A DNA stretch of 64,000 bases from Cryptomeria japonica (GCF_030272615.1 NC_081407.1:150225744-150289743), one strand, 5' to 3'. Shown: positions 32,395-46,985, counted from the first letter of the stretch. Numbers and translations are program-made. Notes: a model not told the origin generated them from the sequence alone.

Positions 32395-33243
32395 TGATGC
32401 AGGAGCATCTAGCAAACAGGGTGTCAGTTATCTACAAATTTGTTGTCATCTGAACATGGAGCAGCTAATAATATTGTGGATGCTAATTAATATCCTATAG
32501 GGGCCCAAAATATGGGGGAGTGGGATAACGGCCTAGGTAGTAGAGGGTTGGATTCAAATATACATCAATAAATTGCAGAGAATGCATCAGTTATGGGACT
32601 GGCTGTGTAGTGTTGGCAGCGGTCAGAGGAAGTTGAATAGGTATCAGCCAAGGTGGACAAAAATGTGAGGGTGGCTGCAGAGAAGAGGAGCAACGCATAA
32701 GCAGAGAGAGTGTGCATGAAGTGTAGTGGAATTGAATGTGATATAGGGAGGTGGATGCTAATTTTAAAAGGTACTAAATTAGCAAAGCAAGAGGAGGAAA
32801 AGGGAATCAAATAAGACAGCCAGCTGCAACTTTGAAAGGATCAAACAAAACAGATTAGAAGGGGGGGGCTGCGCTTTTCTAGAGAGGACCTCTATAGTGG
32901 AGGCACCAGCCCATTGAGATTGAGGGTTGCATAGTAAGGCCATCGTGTATGGCTGCGATAGAGATGAATGTCTGAAAAGAAGACAAAGGAGGAGGCCTGA
33001 TAAGAAGTTCATGGGCATCGATGAAGGGAGTTTTTGATAATGATTAGTCTATGTATTCACAAAGTTTATGTTTGTCCTCAATGTGATCTATTTTGAATTG
33101 TGATCTGTATTAGTCTCTCAATAATGAAAAGAAATGTTATATGTTATGAGTTTTGGTTAGTAGCAGAGAGTCTCTGCTTTGTTAAGTGCATTTGTGTGTT
33201 GAGTTGTGTTGAGTTTGAGGGCAAAGTTGTTTTTCGTATTGCA
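32395..33243 (+). repeat. LTR, family C (plus strand copy)
   Basis: It is an inverted, diverged copy of 13515-14375, starting TGATGCAGGAGCATC and ending near CGTATTGCA. It is a separate insertion, since the two copies face opposite ways. No target-site duplication or primer-binding site is clear. Confidence 0.6.
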
Positions 33244-34968
33244 TATCACTTCAAATGCTCATATCAAATTCAAACATAAATTTGGAAACCCTCAAATTCT
33301 GATTTTATTATTTTTGCAATGACTACAAGTTGGAGCCTTAAAACCAAAAGTAATCTGAAATTACAATTTTAAACTCACATGGACCTTATTGGAGTGGTAC
33401 AGTTGGCTAATCCAGCTAGGTTAGATTGGCACAACAACTGTACGGAAGTGGAAGGAGCTTACAGTTACTACACAAACTATTTTTAACACTCTTTGTTGAT
33501 GTAATGTAGATCAGACCTTGGAAGCACAAATCAGACCTCAAAGTGCCAAATAAGCATTTATGGACTGTTCTCACAGCTGGTACTTACCAAATTAGCAATA
33601 TTTATCTCAAAAAAATTGTTTGCCACCCTTGAAAAATACTTTCTGAATTTTTGTGTAGTAGGGCTACCTCCAAAAATAGTGCCAAAACCCTCCAACGATG
33701 CCTATTAGTAGCTTGTGTGATTATAAGAACTCAGATTCAGCCCTTTAGGATGCTTAAAATTTTTCAAAAAATCTGAAACTCCATATATAAACCTTAAAAT
33801 ATGCATTGGTGATTGAATGATGGTTTTTTCTTGCTAAAAAGATTGTAGTGGCACTATAGCAAAATCCATATCCATCACAAATCAGCACAAACGTGACTCT
33901 TAGGGGGAAACAAGGGTTTTTGTCTTTGATCCCAAGAGAGGAATTCAAGAGCATTTCCATCTTTTCAAACCTCAAACAAACCAAGGGTTTTCATTCTTGG
34001 ATGCCCTAGATTGAACAAACTGCACAAGTTTGAAAATTGGATGCAAAGGGTAATTTGAATGACAATCAAATGAAGATAGGTGCATCCTTGATATACCTTT
34101 TCAAATTGGGTCCTTTGGTCCTAAATTTCCCTTCATGTATTTAAAATACTTTTTTATTTTTTTATTTAAGTATGAGAAAAGACTTTAATTTTGTACTACT
34201 GTTTAAAAATACCTTTTACTTTAATTATTACAATATTATTAAGCTGCCCTTAAAATTAGAAATTGTAGGCCCAACTTCAACAATATTATCAAATTTTTAA
34301 TCCAAAAAAGGAGACATGACAATCTACCCTTCCTAGAATTGTTTGCCCACAAGCAATTGCAAACTTAGATGACAAATCATTTTATACTGTCCATAGAATC
34401 TATATCCTATATTTGTCAAATGAAACTACTTCTATCAAAAACCACTAGGCAAACATGGATGCTCAAATACTATCATGTCAACACTATGAATCATGCTATA
34501 GCATTTGGATCTTGTTCTTGTCAAGTGAAACAACTACCAAAAATCACTAGGCTATTCTCACCATCACTCATATTCTTGAGCAATCCATGAACTCTTATCA
34601 CCTCAAACAATTTGACCTCTACAAGGAAAATAACAAAGAAGTGCATGACTCATAAAAAAATAACACAAATCCCTTGGAGATCTGTGATGAGATGCACAAT
34701 TATACTTCTCCACCTTCGACTTGGATCTAACAATGAAGCAACAAACCCACAACATGCTCCTCTTTGATGTGATGATGGATGTTGCTTCCTTCCCCATGCT
34801 TGAGGATATCTTCAAGCTCCCACAAAACCAAAAACTACCCTATAAATTGTCCCCCACATTTTTGCTACACCCTCAATTCTCAAAATGGGCATGATGATAA
34901 CTCTTGCAAGTTCCACTAGGTCTTACCACTATACTATACACTAAATCCCTCATGAGTTTCAACCAACC
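33244..34968 (-). other. Unassigned, with a possible LTR start and polypurine tract on the minus strand
   Basis: On the minus strand AGGAAGGGTAGAT is followed by TGTCATGTCTCC at 34321, resembling a polypurine tract next to an LTR start as in Tekay/Del-type gypsy elements. If so, the LTR runs left from 34321. No coding domain is recognisable; the short open frames here look accidental. Confidence 0.3.
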
Positions 34969-37900
34969 TGTTGATGTGTTTTTTATGACATCATGCAACA
35001 CAGAATAAAATACTAAGTATCTTATCTTCTCTTGAAAAAGGACCTCTTGGATGCTAAACGATGTGATCAAATGAGATGACTCCAAGGTTCCGATAGTCAG
35101 ATCTTGACTTTATACATGGATAGACTCAGTGACTGTGATGTAATCTTGCTGGAATCACAAGGGGCACTTATGTTGAACCTGAATGTTTGAATGTTGTTGG
35201 AATGTAGAAATTCACTCAATTTAAAAAAAAAAAAGATAAAAAGAATGAGGGTTTAGAAAGCTAGTCTAATCCTAGGAATGCAAGACACTATGAATGATTT
35301 AATGAAACTCTACTAGACTTTGCTTTGCCATGCAAACCAACAACTTCACAAAGGTTAATGTGATCTTCTAAGGTAGTCTTATGATATTCAAATCACCACC
35401 AACAACATAGATACCATCAAAGGGATGCATATCAATGAGCAAATAGCAATCAAAGTTAAGTTTATAAAGAGTTTAGTTGACCACGCAAGATCTTTACAAT
35501 CAGCGAAATACTAGTAGTATGAACATGCGAATTTCACCATTAATCATCTACAGTAGCTTCCATCCATCTAATCAACACCATCTAACATGTGGATATAACA
35601 AAAAACCACACAATTATGTAGAAGAAACAACACATTCCTGATTCCACCATAAATTCAATGAAAAGGATGTTTATTTACAAACTTGGCAACAATTTCTACC
35701 TTCTCCTACTCTACTCTAGCTATCTACTATTGAACTATCAACCTTTACAAATGAGAGAGTGGAGCCTTATGTAGATAGCTCTTTACAATGAGTGGCTCAG
35801 ATTGATTCGCAATCAATGGCCGAGATTACAAATGAAAAACCTAATTAGGGTTTGTTACACCCGTTACATAGCATTTAATGCTTGATCAATGATAAAATTA
35901 TAATAAATGGGACACATGTGCTTCCTTGAATGATAGACCAATAGATGATGAGGGCAGGTATCTCGAACTTTGTGCCCACATGTGGTAGTTATCTGCCTTG
36001 TTGGACGAGACAGGTGTATTGAATTTGGACACCGTGAATTGGAATGGCGTGTGATTGGGTTGAAGATGACCAGGCGCCACCTCAGCTACTTGCTCCTTGT
36101 AACTCATCACAAGAGTTTGTGATTGAGGCATATCTCTTGATAATCAACATTTCCAAGTGCCTGAGGTGATTGAGGTGATGGTGGGAGATATTCCAAAATT
36201 GCATCATCTCTCTGACTTGATCACCTTCACTTGAAGCCTCCGTCTTGCATTACTCTTTTGCCATACTGGCAATAATTTCATGGATTTCCGGAGGAAATTC
36301 AAGATTACCTTAACATTTCTTTCATCATCAATATGATGTCTTTGAGTATCTTAGCTCTTGATCTTGCATGCTCACTGCTGTCTTTCATTCTTTGTTCAAC
36401 GGCGTCCTTGAAGGTGCTGATTATTCATCCTTGAAACATGATTTCTTCACTTGTGTCTGCTCTTTCTCCTTCTTTGTAGTGTGTTTCTTTGATGCCCCCA
36501 TGATGTGATGTCTCTCTCTTACATCCATCAATGTGAATATCTTTGATTCCTTCAAATTGTAATGTCTTCTCTCCATTTTTCCATGTGCTTGTTTCTTGCA
36601 TCAGACCTTGATGTCTTCTTCATCTTTTCATTCAACGTCATCCTTGAAGGCGATGATCATTGCATATGTACAGCATGAGGTCATGATGCCTCTCTCTCGC
36701 CTTGAAGATGCTGATATCCTTCTCCTTCTTGTGTAATCTTGTGAAATCTTTCCCTTCAAGCAGCTTCCTTGTATCCTTCTACCTGCTGGTAAAGCCTTCC
36801 ATGTATGTCCTGTCACATGTTGCAGTTGAAATGCACTAACGTATCTTTGTGCTGATCATGCCCTTTGCATTTGCTATCATCCTTATGTTAATCTCAAAGT
36901 CCTCCTTCACTTTCTCTCATCTGCAAAACGAACAAAGACTGCATCAAACAGATTTCACACATTTTTCTAACTTTCTGATCTGATATGCATTCCTAAGGAT
37001 GCTCTGATTTTTGACCTTATGTCAGATTTTCTAATGTTTTAAGTCTGATTTTTATGTTTCAAGTCTGATTTTCTGATATTTGAAGTCTGATTGTTCATGT
37101 TCTCAGTCTGAGACTTCACTCTCTGAGGTCTGATTCTTATCTGTTTACCCTTGGTCGTGGATTCAAGGGGTCACTAGAAATGATCTTAGATGGTCGTGCT
37201 TTTGGGCTCCTACTGGAAGTCGCATCAAGTAGGTCGTGATTTTGGGGCCCAACTGGAAGTCAGCAAGGAGGTCGTGGATTTGAGGTCCAACTAGAAGTCA
37301 GCAAGGAGGTCATGGATTTGAGGTCCAACTGGAAGTGCTCACTGGCTGCTCGTGGATTTGATTACCAAGTGGAAGTCTTCATTGGCTGGTCGTGGAATTC
37401 ACCCCCAACTGGAAGTGCCAGCAAGCAGGTTGGACTTCTGGAAGGTAAGTGGAAATGCTTTCAAGCCAGTTGTGGATTTTGAGTGTCACTGGCTGTAACC
37501 ATGAGGTGGTTGTAGATTTTGAGGTCCACTACTGGAAGGGCTAGCAAGGATGTTGTGGTTTTTGGGGTCTACTGGAAGTAACATCTTCCTCAATCTTTTG
37601 CATCTTTTCATCAATTTGATCACTTGCAGGTTTAAACATTGAAATCATTCTCATCTTAGCAGCACAAACATCATTCATGAAGGCAACTAGCAGTGCAATC
37701 ACCTCTTTATGTCCTTAGGCAGGGTTTTGAGTGCCAAGTGGAAGTGGCCTAGAGCTGGTCGTGGATTTCACCCCCAAGTGGAAGTACCATATGGTGGTTG
37801 TGGATTTCACCCCCAATTGGAAGTGCCATAAGCTGGTCGTGGATTTCACCCCCAACTAGAAGTGCCAGCAAGCAGGTTGGACTTGTAGAAGGTAAGAGGA

Positions 37901-38460
37901 ATTGATGCCAAGATATCAGCATTACTTGTTAAATGAATTGCTCAAGGCATCTTCATTCCTGCTTGGTAGATTTTACCAACCTTAGTCAACATCTCCCCTC
38001 AAAACATTAAGTGTTCAACTTCATCGAGTGTTGATCTCATCAAGTAGAAGGACCTGCTCATCCTTGTCGGGCTTTTGATAGCCAAGTGGCAGTTGATGTG
38101 AAGGCAGGTCGGGGTTTTAAAGGGTAACTGGAAGTCATCTCAAGCAGGTCGGACTTTTGGAGGGTCATTGGAAGTGGCTCCAAGAAGTAGCTCGGGGATT
38201 TAGGCATCAACTGGATGTGGAGATGAAGCAATTCGTGGATTTTGGGGGTCACTGGAAGTGACCTGACTTGTTCTACTTTGCTGATTGCAGCACGCACTTC
38301 ATTCATTTCAGGAGTTCCCCATTCACTCATCAAAGTAACCTCACCATCAACAAGTTCTCTTCATTATTGTTTATGCTCTAGCTACCCTCTCACCAAGCAT
38401 TTCACTTCATCAGCCTGTCTTCCACACTTAAATTCAACATTCCTATCCTAGAACTTTGAA
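34969..38460 (-). mobile_element. Unit H: incomplete giant LTR unit
   Basis: On the minus strand it ends ACACATCAACA at 34969, the same end type as B, F, Y and T. A TAATTAGGGTTT telobox-like palindrome (35836-35853) and promoter words (GAGCCACTCATTGTAAAGAGC) lie in the expected order. Upstream are two gene-fragment-like stretches (36120-36900) and two tandem arrays (36960-38270). The opening TGTTGTG end is not found within the window, so the right limit is approximate. No member of the long protein family is present. Confidence 0.55.
36960..38270. repeat. Tandem arrays of unit H
   Basis: From 36960 to 37140 the word AAGTCTGATTTTCT repeats every 20-30 bp. From 37140 to 38270 a unit of about 55 bp containing GGTCGTGGATTT and CCAACTGGAAGT repeats with much variation. 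Their position matches the arrays of the other units. Confidence 0.65.
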
Positions 38461-39440
38461 AGCCGCATGGTGATGATCAAATGAAATGATCATTCCCAAA
38501 TCGCTCATCACTGAGGCATTGAGTGTGAGGCCCAACCCCTAGGATAGATCTGCATACTCATAGTAGGACTATTCTAGCCATCATTTCGAGACATTGATGA
38601 TATATTTTGCTATCATGTTGTTACGAACTTATGATTATGAGTATTTGGGTTGGACTAATGACCTTCACATTTGAGCATGGTACACGTGATGATAGATTAG
38701 ATGATGCTATACTTATATATGTGCACATGTGGTGGATTATCTTAATGATCTTGATTAATAAAGCTATGCATGGTTGATTTTATTATTAAAAACAAAGTAT
38801 GATAATGTTATATGTAGAGTAGCCATCACTCTTAGTTAGAAATGATATAACTAATGAATGATTGCCATGAAATGAATAGTAGGAGATGATATATGTGATT
38901 TTGTTACAATGGGTGTTTTTAAATTTATTTCGTCTTTAAATGCTATTATTATGAGCTAACACGTGCTCGAGTGTGCAGGATGCCCATGGCCAATGGGATC
39001 GGGGAGACCACATGGCGGTTGCTATGCTAAACAGTTAAGTCAGTCTAGCCTATTTGGAGAGGCTAAGATCTTTTGCTATGTGTGAATTGTTATGTGAAGT
39101 GAAAAGTGTTCTTGTGTTGTGATATATATGTTACGTATAATTGGGTGTTTATGTAATGTAAAATTGTCTTCTAATTGTGAAGTATGAAGTTATGTTGCAA
39201 GATCATGTCAATGTGGTGTTTTAGGTGAGACAAATTATGAAATGTAACACGAAAGAGTTTTGTGAGAAAATTCCATCTATCCAAGGTTTAAATGAGTTTA
39301 TTGAGTCATTTTCACTATATTATGTGTTGCCTAATGTCCCAAGTTATGGGGCTATGGGTTGGGGTTCATTTGGAAGCCTTAAAGTTAGACAAATTTGAGT
39401 TTTGACACCTTTTATAGTGCCATTTTTAAATATGGCAGTT
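38461..39440. other. Unassigned; possible LTR start at 38524
   Basis: TGTGAGGCCCAACCCCTAGG at 38524 has the look of an LTR start, but I find neither a matching CA end nor a target-site duplication. No gene is visible. Confidence 0.2.
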
Positions 39441-42400
39441 TGTTGTGACCTTTTCACACATTGCCCCATTGCAAACAGGGACCCCCTCTTTCTTGCTTTT
39501 TGCATTTGTTAGTTTAGGGTTTTGGCAGCATAGTGGGCAATTTTGAGTTCCCGTGCCTGAGTCTCGGAATTTTGATCATGCCTAATTGTCATTAGGGTTT
39601 TAAAGTTATAGGATCAAGTTTGCAAAGTTGAGAGTTTAAGCGATCCTAATTTTGTCCAAGTGTAGACCTTTTGAGCGTTAACGTGTTTTTGAATGTCCTT
39701 GTCGGTGATAGGACCTTTAAGAGTTGTTTTCTCTCTCCTAGGAAGTTATTCAAGTTTATTTTGCACTTTATCCAGATAGATTTCCTTTTGTTTCGCTCAA
39801 ATTTTGGTGAATTTTTCTAAGTCCAGATGCGTTTTATTGAAAATTTCAAGTATCTAGATGATTTTGAGTGGTTAAATTGTTAAATTCCTGATGAAAATCC
39901 ATGTTCTAAGGGTCAAAATGTCAAAATTCTTGATGGGAGGTGCTTTTCCCCCACATTTATGATGACTCATGGTTTCCCCCACTCAAAATCTTGATGGGAG
40001 GTGAATTTCCCCTGGTTTCCTGATGGATCTAGTTTTTCCCCCATTCGTATTCCTGATGCATGGCGATTTTCCACCAGGGAGGTAAAATTTTGACTAAGTG
40101 TTGGGAAATCCTCCTGATGACCCACAAATTTCCCTTGGGAATGCGGATGACTTTGATGATGACTAGAATGATGATTCCTGATGCCAATCGATTTTCCACA
40201 AAGCTTTTCATGATGAGATTTTAAAGATTTTTATGCGTATAGTAATTCCACACATGAGGCGAATTTCCACCAGGGCAAGATTGATGATTTTGAGTTCGGA
40301 CAACTATCTAGATAGGGGTTGATTTTCCCCCAAAGTGATTTTTTGAGCTTAAGTGCGAAGTAAGTTGGATTTTTGACTCCAAACATGGATCAATCTTCCA
40401 CTGGAGGCCTTTTCATGCAAATGTGATGAAATTTTGTTGAGATTTTTATCCCAATAGGGGTCGATTTTCCCCCAAGTGCACAATTTTAAGTATTTTAGGG
40501 ATTTTTATTTGGATTTTTAATCAAAAGATGGGGCGAATTTCCCCGAGAGGTCAATTTTGATTCAAATTTTAAAATCTTTTAAATAAATTGACCCAAATTT
40601 AATTGTTTTTACAAGTGTTGATGATTATTTAAAAATAAAAACAATTATTTAATGACTTGCAATTTAAAAAATAAAATATCCCCAGGCAAGTCGATTTTCC
40701 AACCCAAGTGTAAAAGTGCAAATGTTTTATCCCACATTGCTTGTGTAGTGTGTTGTCCTCATTTTTGTTTTTCAAAAATGATGGACCATTATATAAATTT
40801 TTTGTCAAAAAATACAAATTTTACTCTATGGAACGCTTCCCGAGGCATAATTTCGCCTTACTCCTGGACTGGACTAATCTTCAGTCCATCCTCAAACCAC
40901 GTTTCAAATTTCATCGCATTCTGGGTTCATTTGCTATGTTTTTCCTTCAATTTCGAGTTTTTTCTCCCTGATTATAGTTGAGAAATTTTCCTTAAGTTGC
41001 AAGTTTTATGTTTTCCTTTGTTTTAGTGTTTGTAGGGAAATTTTAAGTTAATTACAAGTGCACTTTATAAAAAATAGAACTTGTAGCTTACTTTTTATTT
41101 CCCACTTGTTGCTTTTTGACTTTTTAAGTCATTGCGGGAACTTTTTAGACATATTACAAGTGAATTTTAAGTTATAAAGTTTAAATAAAACTTGTAATTC
41201 ATTTAAAATGTTCCACTTAAGTGATTTTAAGTTATGGTAGGGGTTTTTCTCCTCCATTACAAGTTTTATAAAGTCACTTTAAGTTGTAATAGGGATTTTA
41301 TTTCCCTATTACAAGTTTTATTTTTAAGTTGTTTTTGTGACTTGTAAAGGGAATTTTATTTTCCCTTTACTAGTCTTTTGTTGAGTTGTTTAAAAAACTT
41401 GTAAAGGGAGTTTTATTTCCCTATTACTAGTATTTTAAACTTGTAGTTTGCTCTCACAAACCCGATTTTGCCTTATGCATGAAAAAGTGAACATTTTTAA
41501 CTTGCAAATAGGTGAAAGAAATCTGATTTCTTTTGTTCTATGCATTTTAAACTTGTCATTCCTCCTCAAGAACCCGACCAGCAATATTAGAGGATTTAGT
41601 TGACAATTTCCAACAATTTTTGTGGCTAGATTCAAGGAGGAAGAAGGCGTTTAGGTTTCTTTGCTACTTTCATGCATTTCTCAACTCCTTACATGCCATT
41701 TGGAGGAGGTGTTTGCTGGTTTTAATGCCTTCAAACAGCAAAACATGTGTTTGTAGAAAACCACAATTTTGCTCCTTGGAATGCCACGAATCTTACTTCT
41801 TCCAAATCGTTTTTGCTTGTCTTTCTTAGGCATGGGGTTTGAATACTTCTCTTGACCGATTCCTCATGCTTTGGATGGGCGTTTTGGCAAAAATGTGGCC
41901 AGGGTTTGGAGTGTGTTTTATTGTCTATTTAAGAGATTTTCTTTCTTCTTTCAAGGATTGTTTTTTGCTTCTTGGAGGACGTTTTGATTGATCAAGGTAT
42001 GTTCTTTTCCTTTCTTCTTTGTTTTCATTTTTTGTTTTTGGTTTGTTTTGATTTCCTTGGTTGATTTGTATATATGCTAGTTTTGTTAGTTCTTGCCTAA
42101 AATCAGTTTTGTAAGAAATTTTTCCCCTTTGTTCCAAGTTTGCAAAGCAATTTGTGAATTGCATTGTCTTTCCCCATTTTCCCTCTGTACTTGCATTCGG
42201 GATTTAAAAACCCGATTGCAAGTAATATGAAAATAATTGATCTTCCCCTTTGGTTGGAAAATTTTAAACATTTTTTGGTGAAATTCCAAGTTGCTAAGTT
42301 GGAAATAACTCATTCTTTCAAAATCGGGTTTTTAAAACTGGATTACAAGCTGAAAGTTCTTCCCATTTTCATAAAGATGATCTTCCCAAAATCTTTCCAT

Positions 42401-44699
42401 TTCCATTACAATCATTCGTACCTACCATTCCCGCCATTTCCCACATGTCAAAATCTCATTTTTCACCCACTTCTTCATTTTCCTTTTTACAAGTATACTT
42501 GCATTCGGGTTTCAAAAGTCTGATTGCACATTTGTTCTTCCCCACTTGTATACTTGTAAAACGTTCCCCAAAATCCGAAATTGGTCCAAAATGCACTCAA
42601 AAAACACTTGAAAATGAGTTTTGGACCATTTTCAAGGTCCAATTGCAAGTGCAAACTTATGTTTACCCATTACACATATGAAGTTGCATGTTTGTTCTCC
42701 ACAATTGCAAGTTAATGCTCTTGTTTTTCCCACACATGTAATGCAGCTTCCAAAACCCGAAATTCACTTGTGAGCCCATTTTTGCATCAATTTATCCCTT
42801 CCCATGTCAGTCTAGTTTGCACACACGATCTACCAAATCAATGGATTAAGGCATGGGCCTTATTTTGCAAGCAGATTTCAAGATTGGAGGATGATACAAA
42901 GAAGAGATACAACAACAATTCATGGTTGAGAGCATAGAATGCTTTCAAGACAGAGAGGATCATGACATGAAAAGAGGAAGGCAGCCCTTTCCTTCTTGAA
43001 AAGCCAGGACTACCCCAAGCAAGAAAATAAGGTTGAAGTTCGTTGGCCAAGGACACAAAGATCATTAAGGATGCAAGTTCTCGTTCTGGTTCAAGATGTC
43101 TTCACTGATCTAGAATACTTCAAGTTCTAGCATCTTGAAGCGGCATGAAGATCATCATAAACAAAGGATGATGCAGTTGAAGTCGTGTCTTTGAACACTT
43201 TGATTAATTATGCATTTGTAATTTTGTTTTGACAAGTTACATATAAAAAAATAACTTTATAATTGCAAGTTAACTCATCACTTGCACTTTTGTAATTACA
43301 TGTAAAGCAACTACAAGTTGAGTTCCATTAGGACTGTTGGTTGAAAATTTTGTACACTTGGGGAAATATACAAAATTGTGGTTTCAATCACAGCACGGGT
43401 AAAACTCTCCTAATTAAGGGAAGGCTCCCCCTATCTAACTACAACTTTGAAAATAAAATAGGATGGGACAACAATCTTTCTTCTTCTTTCAAGAAAGACA
43501 ATATCATTTTCTCTTCACAAAAAAGGATAGCAATTGAATATAAACAACAATAACCACTTTCAAATGAAATGAGAGAAAGGAAATGAAGTTTTCTGAAAGC
43601 GCAAAGATTTCCGTCACTTACTTCGGGACAGGACGACAATATCAAGCTCAAAGACTTGATTATGTGAAGTCCTATCTACCCTTTTCTACACTGATGCTAT
43701 AAAGAACAAGTTATGACAGCTCAAAAACTGAAAAACACTATTCTTTTCTTCTTTAAAACAATGAGAAGTAGTGTAAGCTCAAAGACTCATAGCTATTTCC
43801 CACAAAATCTACTCCTAAATTCTCTTAAGAACAAGTGAAAGCACAAAGACTTGCAGCTTATCTCAACAAAATATTTATTTTAATCTATATTAAACTCAAC
43901 TACTTGCAGCACAAAGACTGCAAATCAGATGTGATTAAGCTATTTAGGAACACTTGCAAGAAAGATAATATAGAACACTAACTCAAGAATGAAAGACAAA
44001 GACTCAAAGCTTGAGCAATTTCCTTCTATTCCTTTCAATTCTTGGATTTACACATGAAAGCTCAAAGACTTCTTTGCTGTAAATTTGGCAGAGTTTTTGC
44101 TTGCTTTCCAAAAGACAAATATTATAATAGACCCCTCAAGTATTTATAGAAGAGGAGCCATGAGAAAAAGGTGGGAGGATCCCAACTAACTTGAGAAATT
44201 CTTTCAACCACTTAGACTTATTCAATAACTAACTAAGACTTATTCCAACTTGTTGTGACCATTTCACACATCGCCCCATTAAAATGGGGACCCCCTCTTT
44301 TTTGCTTTTGTTTTGCCTGTTCTTCTCTCTGCTTTTAGGATTTTGAGTAAGTGAGTGAGTCGTCTGGATTAGGGTTAAGCCTTAGGAGTTGCCGTTTGAT
44401 ATTTTCAAGCCGAGTCCAGTCTAATTTTGAAAGATTATTAAGCATCCTAACTGAGATTGCAATTTTGAAATAGCCTGAGTCTGTCAGGAAGTTGAGTATG
44501 TCTCAGGATGGGTCCAGTCAAGTTTTGAAGGCAAATTCAAGTTAGGTCTAGGGGTTAGCATTTTAATGATGGAATTATACATTCTGTCTGGGCAAACTCT
44601 AACCAAAATTTTGGAAGCAAGGTAACCGATTCCTGGACTTAAAGACGACCTAACCCTGCATGATGAAGTGATTTGAAGACCTAAAATTTTGATATTTTG

Positions 44700-46985
44700 G
44701 CTTATAAGGGCAAAATCGCTCCTGTCCCTCTCTCAGACGCTAGGGCGAAAATGATATTTTATGCATCTTGGTTATTGACTTGTTTTAATTGTTTTGTGCA
44801 GGGTCGCCAGGGGATATAATCGAACATGAATTGAAGATTTTGAAGATTTTGAAGACTCAAAATGACGAGTTTTTAAAGGTTAAGACCAAATCGCTCCTGT
44901 CCCTCACTGAAGGACCAGGTCGAAATGGTTTTCTTAGGTCATTTTGAGCCTTGGTTGATCGAACTGGAGCATCAAGGACGCAATGAAAGATGAAATGAGC
45001 ATAAAGGAGTATCCAGACTTCATCGTTGACAACGAAAGATTGAACTTTGGGCCTAACAAGACAAGTTCGCTCCTGTCCCTCACCCAGGGACCAGAGCGAT
45101 TTTCCTCAAACACACCTTCTTGGACATTTTTTGGATTTGGACTTCTGTTCATAACTTGCGAAATGATGGTATTTTCCCCAGCAAAGGAAATTTGAGATGA
45201 AAATTATGAAGATTTGACCTTGAGGACCAAAATCGCTCCTGTCCCTCACCGAAGGACCGGAGCTTGTTTTTCAAAGTTGCACTGTCCTTGCAGGATCAAG
45301 ACAATTTTATGATTAGAAGAGATCAAGGAGGGCATGTTTTGTCCATTGAATATAATTTGAGCGACCAATTAGCAAGGAAATATGCTAAGATGACAAAATC
45401 GCTCCTGTCCCTCACTGAAGGACCAGAGCTTGAATTCCAAGTTTGCCCTATCCTTGCAAGATTTGAATGATTTCGCGATTTGAGAAGGACAAGGAAAGTG
45501 TCTTTTATTCGTTGAATATAACTTGAATGGACCACAATGGAGAAAATCGATCCAAATTGGCTAAGGCGCTCCTGTCCCTCTCTCAGGGACCAAGGCGAAT
45601 TTCAAAGGTAGCTCTTGTCCCTCTCCCAGGGACCAGAGCGATTTTCCCTCAAGACAAGTTTTTGGCAAAGGAAAAGCAAGTTTTACGTTTGGGATGAGTA
45701 AAGGAAGGCATAATCGATCCGTTGAAGATAATTTTGAAAGATTGCAAAACACAAGTGGAGCCTATTTTGGCCAGGGCGCTCCTGTCCCTCTCCCAGGGAC
45801 CAGGGCGAAAAATGCATTATTAGGTCTTCCCTTCCAAATTTGGTCGAATCCAGGCCAAGGCACATGATGAAGATGATATTTGAAAAGCTTCAAGGGAAAA
45901 CAAAGTTGGAAAGACCGCAAAATTGGATGAATAATGGCCAAGGCGCTCCTGTCCCTCACCAAGGGACCAGAGCGAAATATTCAAGTATGCCTAAAATTAA
46001 AATGCCACTTTCGTTTCCAACATTCAAGATGGAGTAAGCAATGACGTTTTTCGCCTTGAAGGCAATTGGAAGTTGACACGATCAAGGGTTTGTACCAAGA
46101 ACTAAATGGCGCTCTTGTCCTTCACTCAAGGACCAAGGCGATTTTCATAAAAACAATCATTCCCTTCCAAAGCCATGCCAAAGCAAGGTTGTACAAAGTC
46201 AAAAATGTCTTTCGAAGGGCGATGAACAAGGAACCAACCCTAAAAAATTGACTAACTTAAGCACAAATGCAAAATCGCTCCTGTCCTTCACTGGAGGACC
46301 AGGGCGAAAATCCTAAGAAGGTCAATTTTGCCTTGAGGAAACAAGCAAAACATGCATAAAACGAGAAATGATGACCATTGCCTACCTCACATCATGAATT
46401 GGCGATTTGGAAAATGAAGTCCAAAGATAAAAGGTAGAGCGTTCCTGTCCCTCACCAAGGGACCAGAGCGAAATCTTCAAATTTGCCTGATTACCTAACA
46501 TTTTGGAGTGCCACTTTCATTTACAAGACTCGAGATGGATTAAGGAACAATGTTTTACGCCTCGAAGATGATTTGATATTGATATGATTAAGGATTTGTG
46601 CCATGGACTAAAGATCGCTCCTGTCCTTCACTGAAGGACCAGGGCGAATATCCTTGAAGGAGCTCATTTGGTATTGAAGAAACGAGTCATGCATGCATAG
46701 AACAAACGAGGAGGATCATTGATTGCCATGCAACGTGAATTGGCGATTTAGAAGATAAAGATCAAGGGCAAAAGTAGAAAATCGCTCCTGTCCCTCTCCC
46801 AGGGACCAGGGCGAAAATGTTCCAAGGTACGCCCCTTCCAAAGATCACATGAATTGAACTTAAAGTTCCAGATAAAACGCCATTTCGAACGTCAAGGATG
46901 AAGTTTCAAACGTAAGAAATAAAGGATGGAGGACTAAAATGCATGGGCGCTCCTGTCCCTCTCCCAGGGACCAGAGCGATGTTGA
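44700..46985 (+). repeat. Array of about 15 hairpin repeats with a period near 166 bp (unit Y)
   Basis: The core, about 35-45 bp, reads like CGCTCCTGTCCCTC...GAGGGACCAGAGCGA, an imperfect inverted repeat. Copies start near 44715, 44890, 45068, 45233, 45400, 45566, 45612, 45777, 45947, 46112, 46277, 46442, 46617, 46787 and 46949. Apart from one pair 46 bp apart, spacing is 162-180 bp. The cores are conserved while the sequence between them is not. Confidence 0.85.

Noticed and set aside
38524-39440. Solo LTR starting TGTGAGGCCC
   Set aside because: I could not find a matching CA end or target-site duplication, so I left it as unassigned.
42164-42523. 119-codon plus-strand frame in the U array
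   Set aside because: It is composed of array words and is not conserved in the inverted V copy.
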